A DNA stretch of 64,000 nt, taken from the NCBI GenBank assembly GCA_014338405.1, contig JTDE01000131.1, positions 135,832 through 199,831 on the forward strand. Direction: 5' to 3'. The stretch's first letter is position 1. Each line of letters starts with the position of its first letter. Source of the DNA: Paragonimus skrjabini miyazakii (Eukaryota > Platyhelminthes > Trematoda > Plagiorchiida > Troglotrematidae). The notes under the pieces were generated by a model. It did no database searches. It saw nothing but the letters and a program-made list of their open reading frames with translations, and had not been told where the DNA came from. The position numbers and the translations under genes are program-made. This document shows, in pieces, positions 25,965 to 38,090 of the stretch.

Positions 25965-28900
25965 TTTATTTATTGTGTAAACAGTTGAACTGTGATTGAG
26001 AGATTGACCATTTCTTCCCATAGTTTAAAAATCAGTCTCATCTGAGACATACTACTTAGTTCTTTTCTTGTATATGGTGTAAGATTTTACATCAGTTATA
26101 CGCACAGTAGGAAGTAAGCGAATACATTTCAAAATTATTCATTTTATCTGAGAACCTGCAATTACTTTTAAACATCAAAACCATCAACTTTCACATAGAA
26201 AGCAGTTGAGCTTCCGCGTTCAAACAAACTCTGCCAACTTGAAGCATTCAACTTTATAGTTCGCTTATCTCTGTGTGAACTCACAACGTGCAGTTAACCT
26301 GATTTAAACAAACATGACACATTTTGAGGACTAAAACAGATTCCAGAAAGGTCTGATCTCAGAAAGGAACAGGTTGGATGATTTGTTATAACAGGAGAGT
26401 CTCTACCAATCGTAAGTGGTATTTAATTATAACCGACCAAACGCATTCCACTACTTACAAATTTCAAACATTTAGCGCTTCCCGACGCATCTATTTTTCA
26501 ACTTCAACCGTTACTTTGAACTACTTCGCTGCATCTTATTTTATAAATACTGCGTTCTCTGAGTTCACATAGCAGAGTTCCATTACCTTGTTACGGGGAA
26601 CTGTTGATATACATATCAGTACTACTAAAAGAATCTATCTTCCAGTCATTTTGATTCAACCGTAAATAACTTAGGGACTTCAAAGCTGATGTGGTTAAAG
26701 TACCAGCGTTATTATTAAGCAGACATATAGAATGTGAACCGCTAAGACAAGTTTAAGAAATGTGCTATAATTTGTAAACGTGATCATTACATACTGCCTC
26801 ATTAATGTGAAACCAATCCGCTTGTTTTATATTCAAGTCATCCTATCGGTTCTGCTTACTTATTACACAAAGTGGTTTCTCCCAGTATTACAATATTGAC
26901 ACTGTTAACACTGACACTTTTGGTACAGTTAATTACATTAAAGATTGCTACAAATTTCGTAGCCCTTTCATTTACGGGTCATACGTACTTAGCATGATTG
27001 GTATACTCTTGGAAGTTGTGCAACTACACTTACGAGTAGACTACTCCATAATTGGACGTGGCTAATTTTGTTATTCTTTTCGCCCCACCTGTTGGTGGTC
27101 TCAATTAAATTAAGATTTCGAAATATTTTTTTGCACTACTAGCCGAATCTTTCGGTACCAAATCTTACAAAACGATTCCGGGATACTCAGATGCATTGAG
27201 TAGTATACACAAAATTGGTTTCCTTCTAAGCAAATGGTGAACAGATTCTCCTAAGGCATCGCATAATTTCAGCTGTTCAAAGTAAATCTGGCCACAAAAA
27301 CATTGCGTGAACAAATTGTAACAGAAACTGTTAAATCTGGAAACATCTCCAAACCATAACTGTCGAATTATGGTGGTCACACAGCAAAGGGATTTGGTGA
27401 CCGTTGAACTACGGTGGACAAATGCGTGCTGCACAAGTGATGCGTGAAGCAGGAACATGGTAACATCTTCTGTAGACTTGTTTGTATGAAGTACTTTTCC
27501 AAGTTTGATCCGAAAAATGAACACTTACAAACCTTCTTCAACAGTGCTTCGATTTAAAAATCTTCGCTCTATCAAAAAATGTTTTATTAGCAGTTCCCCG
27601 GAATATAATAGACACGGTGACTGCTAACCTTCAAGATGTAACTTTCTATCAAGTTGACAATGTTGTACATGGCTCTACCGAACGTACTCATAATGAAAGA
27701 ATACTTGGTTTACAAGGAAGACCTATTCACATAATGATTATTGATCTGAAAAGATTTGAAACAAAAAAATTAATTGTAGACTTTGATTAGTGACACTGGA
27801 ATTCAACCTGATACTGAGCAACATTCGTTTCTATCTGATGTTCCTACTTTAATAATTTCTGATGAGATGACTTCGTTCACCGACTTGCTTCAATATTACC
27901 TCTGTTTTGTTCCTAGTTTAGTTCAGAAAGCAGAAAGACTTTTCCTGAATAGTTTTTCCAACAAGTTTGTTTAAATCGATGCCCACGAGACCTTCTATCT
28001 TGTTTGCCAGACATTCTTACCGATGACTTTTTAATGCGATAATTTCTGCAGGCTGACACCCATCGTTTTCAATGATGTGGCTTCCATAATCATTATTACC
28101 GTGAGGAGGCAGGACCGATATCCGGTTTATTTTATCTCGATGCTTCTTAATTCAACAAAGCGTAGTTATGCTCGAATTAAGAAAGAAGCGCCCGTTATTA
28201 TATGGGTTTGATCACAAACATTCCAAATCGGTTTGAGTTTTCTCATCAATTCCTTTAGGGAGAGCCACATATTTGATTTCCAACATTATAAATCACTCGT
28301 CCAACAGCCACGAGGGACCAGCAGAGCATGGTCGTCTCAGTATATTAATGTAACATCCGATATCGTTTTGTTCAATTAAATACAACCAACTGTCTACCCA
28401 TTCAGAGACATTTGCCTCGCAACGACTGGCAACTCTGATGTCTTTAAGTTTAATTGTTATCACTCAATTAGGCGCTTTTGACTTCCGATGTAAGACGTTG
28501 TTTTGTCTCCGTTAGTTGGGCTGCGAGAGAATAACAAAATGCAACTACAAAACGCGGAACACTATGGCCTTCGCGAAGAAATTCTAGTTGCATCTAACAG
28601 AAGAATTATTATGCCTCCAAATCTTCTTTAAATAGTTTTACTTCGTATACATTGTAGACACCTTTTTATAAAGTAAACTGATTTCCTGAAAGTTTGGGCA
28701 CGACGGAGGTCACAAACTTTGTGACACTGCTAAAATTGAACGAGAATTTATCAGCCCTAATCTTAACAGTGTCGTAGCTCGACGAAGTTGTTGTCAACTA
28801 TTCAATGCACCTTGAAAGTGGAGCTCACAAGACAAGAGAATATTCCCGTATAATTGTGAGGCGGGTGTTTTGGAAACCAAAGCATTTATTCTGGTTTCTG

Positions 28901-31453
28901 CTGAAGTTATTTTCACCACGGCAACAACTGTCTACTTTCCACTGAAATAGCGATAGTCAATCTATGTGATATTATAGGCAGAATACTCGAATACTTTTAT
29001 GGTCTTGTGCAATACAGTCAGGTTAAACAGATAAATAATACACGCTTCCAACTGCAAGGTCATTCAAATCCTTTAAAAATGTTTTACTGTCTAAAAACTC
29101 TACATTCATAGGGTTTTTGCTATCGTTAAAAATCTCCACTCACTGACTAAATACTAGTGTGACATGCCTACAACTTTCACAGCCGTAGCAAAGATAGTAC
29201 GGGTAGCTTTGGATATTTCAAAATACGACAGCTGATTCAGTCTTCCCGAGAGAGTCTTCAAGATCTGTAATTTGCATTGTACACTGCCACAAGAAAACAA
29301 ACGTGAGAGCTTATCATCACTGTTTTTATTGAGGGCGCCCATCAGAGGGGCTGCGGGCAGAGTCGTGTGGTTCAAGATATACCTTCACTAAGAAAGGCTG
29401 ACAGACCCGTTCTATGTGAACTACTGGCATCTGAGCGGAGACACAACTATGACCTAGAACAGTGTTACCGAAATTAGCTATCAACCAGCTGGCATCCCTT
29501 AATTACATGATGGTGAAGCGTCAAACGGTTCATCAATCTTACCCGAATTTCTAATCGGCAGGCTACTGTGTAAATAGAACTTATCGGTCAAGTTTTGCAC
29601 AAGCCGGATTGCACCGGTTGACTTTGTGATCATGTCCATCTCAGTTGAGACTCTTAAAAGTACGCTCAGCAAACATGTGAAGGCCAGCCGGAGCTTTAGC
29701 TCTCATGACCAATTCCCTAATGCATTCCAACAGGTCAGTAGACGCGTACGTCTGGCAGTGAATATTTGTTTATTCTGGCTTTTACTTCATATGTTGATGC
29801 TTAATTTTGACGGCTAGCTGACAGTTATCTTCTAGTCTAAATTTTAGGCAGTATAACTCTCTTCCACGCATCTACTATCAAATTCGTATTACCATAAGGG
29901 AGACAATCTATTAGTAATTGACCTAGTCGTCTCCTTTTTAAGCATGTAAACTTCCAAAAACAACGAAATGTTTGTTTTTAGTAAGCACACATTCTCCAGA
30001 CTGTAATATTATTTCACATATTTACTGGTAAGACATGTAAGCAACGGCAATAGCTTTAAATTTTATATTCGTTTTTTTGAGTATCTTCTAAAGTTGATCA
30101 TAATTTGTTGGTATCAGCTTATTTACGAGTTAGTTGTTTCGATCATGGTAGACGCAATTCAGTTCATAATTGCCTATTAACACTAAGATCAGTGACTGGG
30201 ACTGTACAGAAGCTCAGACTTTATTCTATTCTAGCATAATTACTATGTGTTTAGCAGCTAGAAATCGCCTGAAGCACACAGTCGGTTTCGTGGTTGTTAT
30301 CAGACATCAGGTATTTAACCGGATGGACTTCTATCATAAATCCAACTATGGGAATGGCAGAGTTCGATAGTATTTGAGGCTAATACATTTGCGTGTTAAC
30401 GGTTCCGTTTGTCTAGGACTCAACGGAGTCTGGCTATTTAGCTTCTACAGGTACAACACAGAAAACCAATTTGCAGTTTGGTTAACAAACATGCATGCTT
30501 GAAAATGACGGACTAACAAGAACAAAACAAATATTTAGAAATGTGTGTGTCTACAAAGAGATAGTTGGTCTAAATGCCTACTAAATTTCCGTGGCACCAC
30601 TCTACTATTTGGCACATATTTGACTTGAGAAGAACCAAGAAGACAAATCGAGGTCTGTGATAAATAGTAAGTTACTGTACTATTCAAACTGTAAAAAGTA
30701 AAGACACTGACGTTATCTCGCTCGATTTAGGTGGTGGCCCATTAGTTCCGACGTGTATATACTGGAGACAATCGGTTTTTAGTTAGGATACAGTTGTATA
30801 CATGCGACAACATGGCGCATGCACTTGTAAAAATCTGTTATGCCTACTACATATCATCGCCATCACGTCATAAGAAGATAACGTCAAATCTAATTCGGTT
30901 TTGGGACACTTTTGAAACACTGAGCAATTGCGCACATTAAACGTCGATGACTTCCACTGACTGAGGTTATTATCCCTCGTGTATACGGTTTACGCGTGAT
31001 CAAAATACGTTGGGCCCGTTCATTTGTTTCTCTGTACCGCACAGCAGCACATTGCTTGTTGAAACAACGTGAAACTGTTCACCGGCAATCACGTCGTCGC
31101 AGTCTAGGCCACACGTTTTACTTCATTACCGACACAAACCACTACTAGCTATTAAGTTCACAAGTGTATTGAATGTCTGTTTGTCTCTTACCAATGCCTT
31201 TTTGCTAAAGGCTTAAATTCATCTGTAAATATATCGGCCGGTCGAACTTTCAGTTCAACATGTCCATACCTATATTGAAGGATATGCTCCTACGATGGAC
31301 ACTGAATATTCAGTTCAAAGTTAACAGAATTTTGTTTGGAAGAATGTCACATTAAGTAAACTACTACCATGAATTTTCAAAAGCAAACTAGAAGATTGAA
31401 TACTAGGCCAGTCTTCTGAAAATATTTGTTTCTACGAACGGTAAATTTATAAT

Positions 31454-31937
31454 ATGTTTGTTCCATTGAAACCTGAAAATGAATCCCCTGTTGTTATTGA
31501 ATTGTTCGATTTGATGGATACCGCCATCACGTTAAAATTAAAGCGAGACGAGGAAACCACTAATTTTTCCAAACGTGAATCTAAAAAGATAAATGAGAAA
31601 GACATTCATCAACCTTCTTTTGGAGAACTAAGCTGTGATACACTCGACCAACGGCTTTAGCAAACATTCGAGAGCATATTTTCGGTTGCGTCTCTATGCA
31701 ACTGGTTCGCCGCATCCTGATTTTGCTGTCTGGCCTGAATGGCAAAGTTCCTGCATTGTAATAATCCACGTTGGTGTAATTAGTCTGTTGCTGTTGTACA
31801 ACACACTATTCAAAAGCGAGCAGAATGTGCACAGAGAAACGTTTTCGAAAACGGATCAAAATGCACCATTATTCGTGGATTGGGAATTTTTTGAACAAAT
31901 CCAACAACACTGTAGTCGTCGCATATCAAACCGATAA
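31454..31937 (+). other. two overlapping open frames, possible broken gene
   Basis: A frame with a true ATG at 31454 (68 codons, acidic and lysine-rich) ends at 31660. A second frame on the same strand, open from about 31635 to 31937, overlaps it by 26 bases in the +1 frame. Near the middle of the second is a run of about 20 hydrophobic residues (CIVIIHVGVISLLLLY), which could be a membrane helix. Together they give nearly 480 bases of open sequence with one frame change, consistent with a decayed gene, adjacent exons, or chance. No homology is recognised. Confidence 0.15.
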
Positions 31938-32851
31938 TGATCCCGAGTTGTCCCCCGTACTGACTTACTATGGAGTCCATAGATTTTCTGTCAATCGATC
32001 GACATTAGCCGGCTAGCGAATGCTGGTCACGGCTGGATCGATCACCATCTGGGTATGTATTTAGACTCAGCGTTCATTTACGAAATTTTTGAAAACTTTG
32101 TTTTTTCCAAAATTCATACCAACAGCATGCATCCGCACAAATTCCGATCCATGTCTGTATGACATAATGATGTGTTGGTCTTCAAACCACTCAATCATGT
32201 TGTCGATTTGTCGCTTGAATGCCCAGTTTATAGAGGTTTGAAAATATCTAACGCTTTAAATGACTAAATGGCAATCAGCCAAACCACTTGGGGTTAATTA
32301 TGTACTGGTAAATTACAGCGGTTTGGTAATCAACTGTCATCTGCAGTTTTTCGTCGCAATTTTCCCCTATGATTCAATAGGGCTTTCGTCGAGGGACACT
32401 TGTTGTAATCTACCGATTGCCTGCGTGTGGTTTGCAATCAGTTGATTTCCAGACAGCAACCACACAAATGTTGAGCGACAATTTTCACTTAGGTGAAACG
32501 ATTTACAAAAGCATGTTAATTTCTCCGTGTGAACATTTCATACCAAACAAAGTTGCTTCCCTGCGGATGGAGTATAAATTCACGTGAGATGTTTCAAGTA
32601 CCCCTTTTTGGGTGCTGTTCAGCAAATTTTCAAGTGTTGTTATTCAGCTGAATATTTAAATAAGCACAGCCACTTATTGTTAAACTTATTGCCGTCTATT
32701 ACAACCAGCGTTTAAAAATGAAGCAAAATGAAATATAATTAAACCCTTTTTAACAAAGTGCAGGTTTTTACAACTTTCTTGCTTCTCTGTATATTTGAAA
32801 CATTGAGTTCCCTATGTCCAGTTCATTAAGACGGCAAGAAGGCATACATTG

Positions 32852-32886
32852 CGAGATGCAAGCATTTCGTTTATTCTCATCAGTCG
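32852..32886 (-). ncRNA. hammerhead-like ribozyme of the PLE 3' region
   Basis: On the minus strand, about 77 bases after the PLE stop codon, CTGATGA is followed by an 8-base G...C segment, GAAA, a hairpin (ATGC-TT-GCAT) and C. This reproduces the hammerhead core with a 4-bp stem III and a UC cleavage dinucleotide (GCATC). Stem I has only three pairs (CGA/TCG). Stem II is one G-C pair closing an AATAAA loop, so monomer activity would be weak. Minimal hammerheads are established features of the PLE terminal repeats of several animals, and position and strand fit that. It could be a decayed ribozyme. Confidence 0.6.
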
Positions 32887-32962
32887 ATTACATAAAACAT
32901 TCAGTTATATAGGTTAAGCGCATGGCGAAATGAACGAAACATCACATGGGAGCAATCAGGGT

Positions 32963-33160
32963 TCACTGCCACGGTAACGAGATTGATTGCATCAGCACCT
33001 TTTGCCAACAAAGGGCCGGTGCGTGACGCTTGATCAACAATGCCTCTGAGAATGCCAACAGCCTGGAGTTGCGGTTACGCAATAGAACCATGAACGAAGT
33101 GACAGGGCCAACCACATAACCTGTTGCGATTAAGTGTTTCGCGATCGAAGACGCCGGATT
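32963..33160 (-). pseudogene. PLE GIY-YIG endonuclease, C-terminal fragment
   Basis: The frame encodes the C-terminal part of the GIY-YIG endonuclease domain that follows the reverse transcriptase in PLEs. Visible motifs are ASSIAKHL, then ATGY, LLRNRNSRLLAF, SEALLIK, and PALCWQK close to the terminal SLPW. The pattern F-x-E-(A/S)-(L/V)-x-I-x4-P-x-L-C-x-Q-K-x-L is shared with the PLE at 45.1-45.3 kb, and its Glu is the expected catalytic glutamate of GIY-YIG nucleases. The YIG half, the reverse transcriptase and any start codon are missing, so the fragment cannot act alone. The open frame continues upstream to 33205 only through flanking repeat sequence. Confidence 0.8.
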
Positions 33161-33187
33161 TCTGTATATCTGTATATCTGTATATCG
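33161..33187 (+). repeat. short microsatellite, 8-base unit x3
   Basis: Three tandem copies of TGTATATC sit directly at the 5' truncation point of the PLE fragment. Confidence 0.85.
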
Positions 33188-35399
33188 CTGACCAACGAAT
33201 AGCACACAATTCCGTGAAAAACGGAATTATTCACATGCCAGATTAAACTTGTATGTTTACAGTTCAATTTTACAGGGCATACAGTGAGTGACAAGAGTTT
33301 TTCTTTCCTCTTCATCAGTGCTGCAAAGTTAGTCCCGTTGTTCGAAAGTTGACTGTGCATAACCTTAAGCAGTAATAAAGCCTCTTGCACATTATTGTTG
33401 TGTGGTGAGTGGTGGAAAATCGGCTCCGTGGAACGTGAGTTCATTCACAATATCACTTGCAAAGTTGTGTGCACAAAGATCTTTGTTGTTTGATGAAACC
33501 CAACGGCTGCAACATCGTTCGTATCAGACCACTCTTGCATGCTGACAAAATTTGACTGAATACATTTTTAAACCGATAGGCAAAATCTCATTTCCAAAAT
33601 AACTGTTTGAACAAAATAAGACTCATCAAGCAATCTACTTTACACATGTCAGGTTTAGCCCCAAGGGTTGGCTTCATTGAAATAAAAATAAAAAATTATA
33701 TGGAGTATATTTATTTAAAAAACCATTCAACTGGGGTGATTAATGTATGATATGAAACAATGTGAATTCATGAAAAGTACAAAAATAGTTGACAAATCTG
33801 CGAATGCCCTTAATTCAGGCTGCGCAAAATGTGTATATTCTTAGATAATTGAACAACAGTGACTGCAAAATTGTGAATAGTTCCGCATTGCAAGACATAT
33901 CTATCGATTCATAAATGCAAAGCATTCGTTGTGGAAATGGATACATAACAACTACCAGATTATATAAGCTATGCATTGGAATACAACTGAATTCAACTGT
34001 TCTCGCCAAAGATTTCTAAACAGAAGTGATGAGTACCTCAGTGAGTGTCTCAAGAAAACGGGAGACTGCTGATCAATGTTAATCAGCTAGCAAGTAATGC
34101 AGCTTAAGCGTGTTCCCAAATTCTGAGTGACAACCGAATAAGGCAGTTGATGTGGCTGATGATTGAAGCACGTTTCTAAACTGAATATTAAAAGTAACCA
34201 ACCATTGAAGTGATGAAGGCTACTGTTTCTCCTTACCAATTTGATTTATTCAACGGATGCAGATGTTTAAATAAAATATTCTGGTAGTGATAGAGGTTGT
34301 GTGGTAGGTTGAGCACTGGTCAGTGACATAAACCAGAATTGTGTGTCTGATGAAGCGGGTATTAAAATGCGGCGGCGTAAAAACGTGAACATGTATATGA
34401 CACACAAGCTGCAAGAAATAGAAGTAGACGTCTGTTGAACTGAAGTGTATGGGTAATAGAGAATGGGTAGCCAAGTATGACAATACTAATCAAGTAGTTA
34501 ACATGCCAAATTAGTTCGAGCGTTTGGGAAACATTTTCAAACGAATTTTTAAGTAGCAGGAATGACGTAATTGCTGCCCAGTAATTTTAACGATCATGTA
34601 AATTTCGTTCATTATAAATCATCAGGAGAAAGTATTGCAGTTTGTCAACCAAGAAAATTAAGCTAACGATCAAGGTGCCGCAGTATAACAGAAGCACGAA
34701 ATCACTAGATCGGTTGCGAACTGAATTTCCGAACCCTCCTCAAAAATCACAGAAAAAAAATTAGGACAGCTAGAATCGTCCATTGCAGCATTTCGTCACC
34801 AGTTAGAAGGAAAAAACACCATACTTGTCAACGGATTACACAGGTTACACCCCGTTTCATTGCTCGCAGATAATTTTAGATCACCTAGCGTGCACTGAAC
34901 ATGACACGATAAAAATTTCCGATATTGTACAGTAATACTGTTAGGAACGCTTCCGTGCACCTATTGCATAAAATTGGGGATTGATTCAAAGTAACTGCCA
35001 AAACGGATTATTGATGACATGCACATTTTTGTTACATACATAAGGGTCTCCGGAATATTTGCCGCAATCAGACCTGGCGCATTCTCAAATATTTTAAGTA
35101 TATTGCATTAAAAGTACGATACATATTTGAAGGTTCACTGTTTGCGATTACTCAAGAGGCATTGGGTGCTGATAAATCAATTGTCTTGCACCAGTCAGTG
35201 GGTAAAATTCACGGCTTTCCAGCCGTAAATAATTGGCACTACTGTCTTCTGAACTGTAACAAAGGCTGACGAATGAGCCTTAAGAATCTGGTGTAGAGTC
35301 TTTACGCCTGCTTGGTATAACGTATTATATTAGTACAGCATCTTCAGTAGCCAACTCAATGACAGTTGAAGCCTTCCGCTATACTGTAGTTATCATAAG

Positions 35400-35537
35400 T
35401 GAAGCCAAAGAGAGATCCTGATGAACCTGATCCTCAAGGTGGTCATAAGCCCGATCATGAATTTGATTTTAAAGAGGTCGTACCAGGGTAAGCGTTTCTA
35501 TTGAAAGAAATTACAGGGAAACCATCGATCACAATTG
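35400..35537 (+). other. possible micro-exon pair
   Basis: A short open segment (35400-35487) encodes a strongly biased peptide (KPKRDPDEPDPQGGHKPDHE, then FDFKEVVPG) and ends at a donor-like GG|GTAAGC. After 29 bases comes an acceptor-like TTACAG and a 21-base segment (35517-35537) ending in a second G|GTAAGC donor. Joining the segments keeps the frame open. Flatworm genomes contain very short introns and micro-exon genes, so this is plausible. There is no homology and no upstream or downstream partner exon, so chance is the main alternative. Confidence 0.17.
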
Positions 35538-36886
35538 GTAAGCCCAAATAAACTGAGGTATTTAGCAACGCCACACTGTCACTGAAGGTGAAAATTACAA
35601 TTATCAACAGGTCGTCTCCCATAAGCAAAGGACCTGGAAACTAATAAGATGTAAATCCATCACGCTATATTTACTAGATTGATTGCTTGTAGTTCAGAAC
35701 ATTACTTTGACTGGTACATTGTAACGCTGCACTAGACAAACAGCGGTGTCAGACTCATCCACCATCGTTTCGTTTGTTCACCTCAGATTTAAGAACCATA
35801 GATTTCTGCATTTTTGAAGAATCCTTGATGGTTTTCGATGACAGGAATGCCTATATTATTGTTCAGCAGTTCAGCAGATTAAGCACCAACATAGCGGCTG
35901 ATCATTTTACTAAATGTCTTGTGAGCAGCAGCTCTAGAAATCAGAAATTTGACGTAGACTGAAACCAGGTATAACAAACGAGGACAAAACGACATTAGGT
36001 TGGTTTTCAGATGAGAAAGTGGAGACCATTTTCTGTGGAGCTTTCAACATTTCACATATTGGGTATTTTTCTCTCTTCCAACCTTTGAAAGTCTGATGAA
36101 TATTCGGAATGTTTGCATTGTGACTGTTTTTTCTCACCTGCGATGGGAAATCAGTTTTTCGAGAATATACGTTCAATCGTACAAGAATATACGCAGGATA
36201 ATAAAAGTTCCGTTCCAATGATTAAAGCGGTCTAGCTAGTATGCTAATATTGCCTGATTTTCGTTGACTTGTCGATTCCATGTAAAGCAAACAAACGCAA
36301 CTGATAAAGTATCATTCATGCAGCGCCCGCGTTGAAACGTATGCATTACTTCTGAGTTCGTCATCAACTTTGGGTGGACAACATTGCACCTAAAGTATGA
36401 GACTCAAGTCGAACCAAAATCGTGCGTTAGTTTCATTATCTTAATCATGTGACATACCGCACAGTGCTTGATGGTAAAAGTTGCTCACAGCCATTTCTCA
36501 ACCTCCTCACAAGACTGGTAGATTTGACAAAAACGAAGTAGGGTACTCTGACTGTTTTGGAGTCGGGCAATTAAAACTAGTCATTCGAGGAAGGCAAACT
36601 TCTCTAGTTAGTAAACGCATGGCTTATTACTATATGCAGGCGACAGTCGTCAAGTAAATGATAAATTATATAGATCGAATTGCCAGACTGTTTATGAAAG
36701 GAACCTGTGCATACCTCTGTCGAAGCTTCCGCTAGCAGCTTCCTCTGGTAAGATTACAACAGGTGAGTTAATTAAAGAAGACCCTCAGATTCACATCAGA
36801 CAGAATCGCAATTTTCGTGTCCAAGGCTAACGAAGTGCACTGTTATCATACAAATCAGGCAAAAACTGGATCAACCATTGAGTAAT

Positions 36887-37219
36887 ATGTGCGAGGAGAC
36901 GTCTTATTTTAGCCTTTCAACAAATGTCAAGAGCATTCCATTCAAAGAAGAACAGCAAAGATTGCACCGAAAATTAATCGAGAAGTGTAGTAAAGGTGTA
37001 ACACATGTTAAAATGGATAAACATAGAACTAACCGCACACCATCTGGACTTTCCAACTTTGAACAAAATTTCTTCGCCAGTAATTGCTTGTCAACACAGT
37101 TGCGGATTCACTTGCCAGTAGGTGAAGAAAAACCGCACGAACAGTTTAGTGACGTGGTTATGGGCTGTTGACCAACTTCATTGTGACCATGACAATGAAA
37201 GAGAAAAGATCATAATAAA
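36887..37219 (+). other. possible terminal exon with polyadenylation signal
   Basis: A 94-codon frame from an ATG at 36887 to a TGA at 37169 is followed 43 bases later by AATAAA (37214-37219). The product would be hydrophilic, rich in Lys, Glu, Ser and Asn, with no signal peptide, membrane segment or motif that I recognise. Strong donor-like sites CTG|GTAAGA and CAG|GTGAGT lie upstream at about 36749 and 36763. AATAAA is common in AT-rich DNA, so the support is weak. Confidence 0.18.
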
Positions 37220-37727
37220 TAATACCCGGCATCGATAAGTTGAATGGGTTTTATTTCCTTCATTAAAAGCTTCTCTCTCACTATATCCATTTCCCACTAC
37301 CGTGAGTCAGATTTATTCAGTTCGAGCTGTAGCTGGTAAACTGGACGATCCTATGATTCAGATATATATGACTGTGTTCCTTTTCTGTCTATCGGCTAAA
37401 ATGTTCGGTTTACCTAATAGTTAGTTTGGGTGGTCAATAGACTTTTTGAAGAAGCATTCTTCTTCTTAAAACGTAAGCTACCCAGTCCATACTTCACGTT
37501 ATCTTATGCTTAGTGCATGAAAACAACACGTTAAATAAACAGTTGGCGTTTTGATACAGAATATATTTTTCCAAAATTTATATCGCTTGGAAAATGTTTG
37601 TCTTCACCAACGTAATCCACGTTTACCGATCCTCTAAAAAAATCAGCAATTGATAGTATACTCGTGTATGCGAAAATGCAAGAGTAACATGTAAGATACG
37701 TAATGGTGTGAGGATTTGAGAAATTTA

Positions 37728-38034
37728 AAGTGGAACATCACCCACAATTGATCGCAGCTGTTGCATTCCCATAGACTTTCCAGTCGGTCCCTCTCGTAAA
37801 GAAGCACTAGACTCGAGTTTCGCCCTCATTAGAGCTCGTCAGTAGCGCATATCATCGACACTGCCGGGACTTGAACCACGGTCATGCTGTTCATGAGGCA
37901 ACCATGTTGACCTCACGTTAGGCACGATCGGATTGTCATATGTGAACGCTCAACCACTTTCGCTTGTGAGTAATGATCAGGTTGCCCGATCGTCTCGAAA
38001 TGGAAAAACAGTTACTGTCTGTCAACTCTAATCG
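37728..38034 (-). mobile_element. hammerhead element, inverted left copy (A box deleted)
   Basis: Minus-strand copy that is long on its 5' side. It runs from a GAGTTGACAGACAGTAACTG-like segment through CGATCGGGCAACCTGATCAT and GAAAGTGGTTGAGCG to the tRNA-like module, ribozyme and tail. Compared with the 15.56 and 43.3 kb copies, about 18 bases covering the A box are missing (GTGAGGTCA joins ACATGGTTGCC), while the B box GGTTCAAGTCC is intact. It faces the plus-strand copy at 38.09 kb head-to-head. Confidence 0.9.
37804..37848 (-). ncRNA. type I hammerhead ribozyme
   Basis: On the minus strand the core CTGACGA, GAAA and GTC is intact. Stem I is GCGCTA/TAGTGC, with one G-U pair. Stem II is GCTCT/AGGGC, also with one U-G pair in place of U-A. 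Stem III is the same minimal A-U, C-G with TCGA loop. Both changes keep pairing, as expected if the fold has been under selection or the copy is young. Confidence 0.88.
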
Positions 38035-38090
38035 ACAACCCCGCGATTAGTACTTCCTAGGCAGGTCGAGATCTCCGATCTCATTAAACC

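Larger units (their letters stand above)
15801..32820. other. no recognised gene, 15.8-32.8 kb
   Basis: This is the longest featureless stretch. Open frames up to about 119 codons occur on both strands at chance frequency. Two open stretches with slightly better context, at 25728-25964 and 31454-31937, are listed separately at low confidence. I see no RNA gene, no tandem array and no further hammerhead element. Confidence 0.5.
32821..33160 (-). mobile_element. Penelope-like element, 5'-truncated
   Basis: Minus-strand remnant of a Penelope-like retroelement containing the last 65 codons of its reading frame and about 140 bases of 3' region. The 3' region shares an ordered set of words with the end of the PLE at 45.4-45.47 kb: AACGAA, then GCATCT, CAATGT, CTTCT and CTT. 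This marks both as related families and fixes the tail end near 32821. The 5' truncation point abuts three copies of an 8-base repeat at 33161-33187. Confidence 0.8.
33188..37727. other. no recognised gene, 33.2-37.7 kb
   Basis: No recognised gene. Two places with splice-like or 3'-end-like context, 35400-35537 and 36887-37219, are listed separately. The rest shows only chance-length open frames. Confidence 0.5.

Noticed and set aside
27165..27524. 119-codon minus-strand open frame
   Set aside because: Within chance length. Cys/Phe-rich nondescript translation without a splice or start context.
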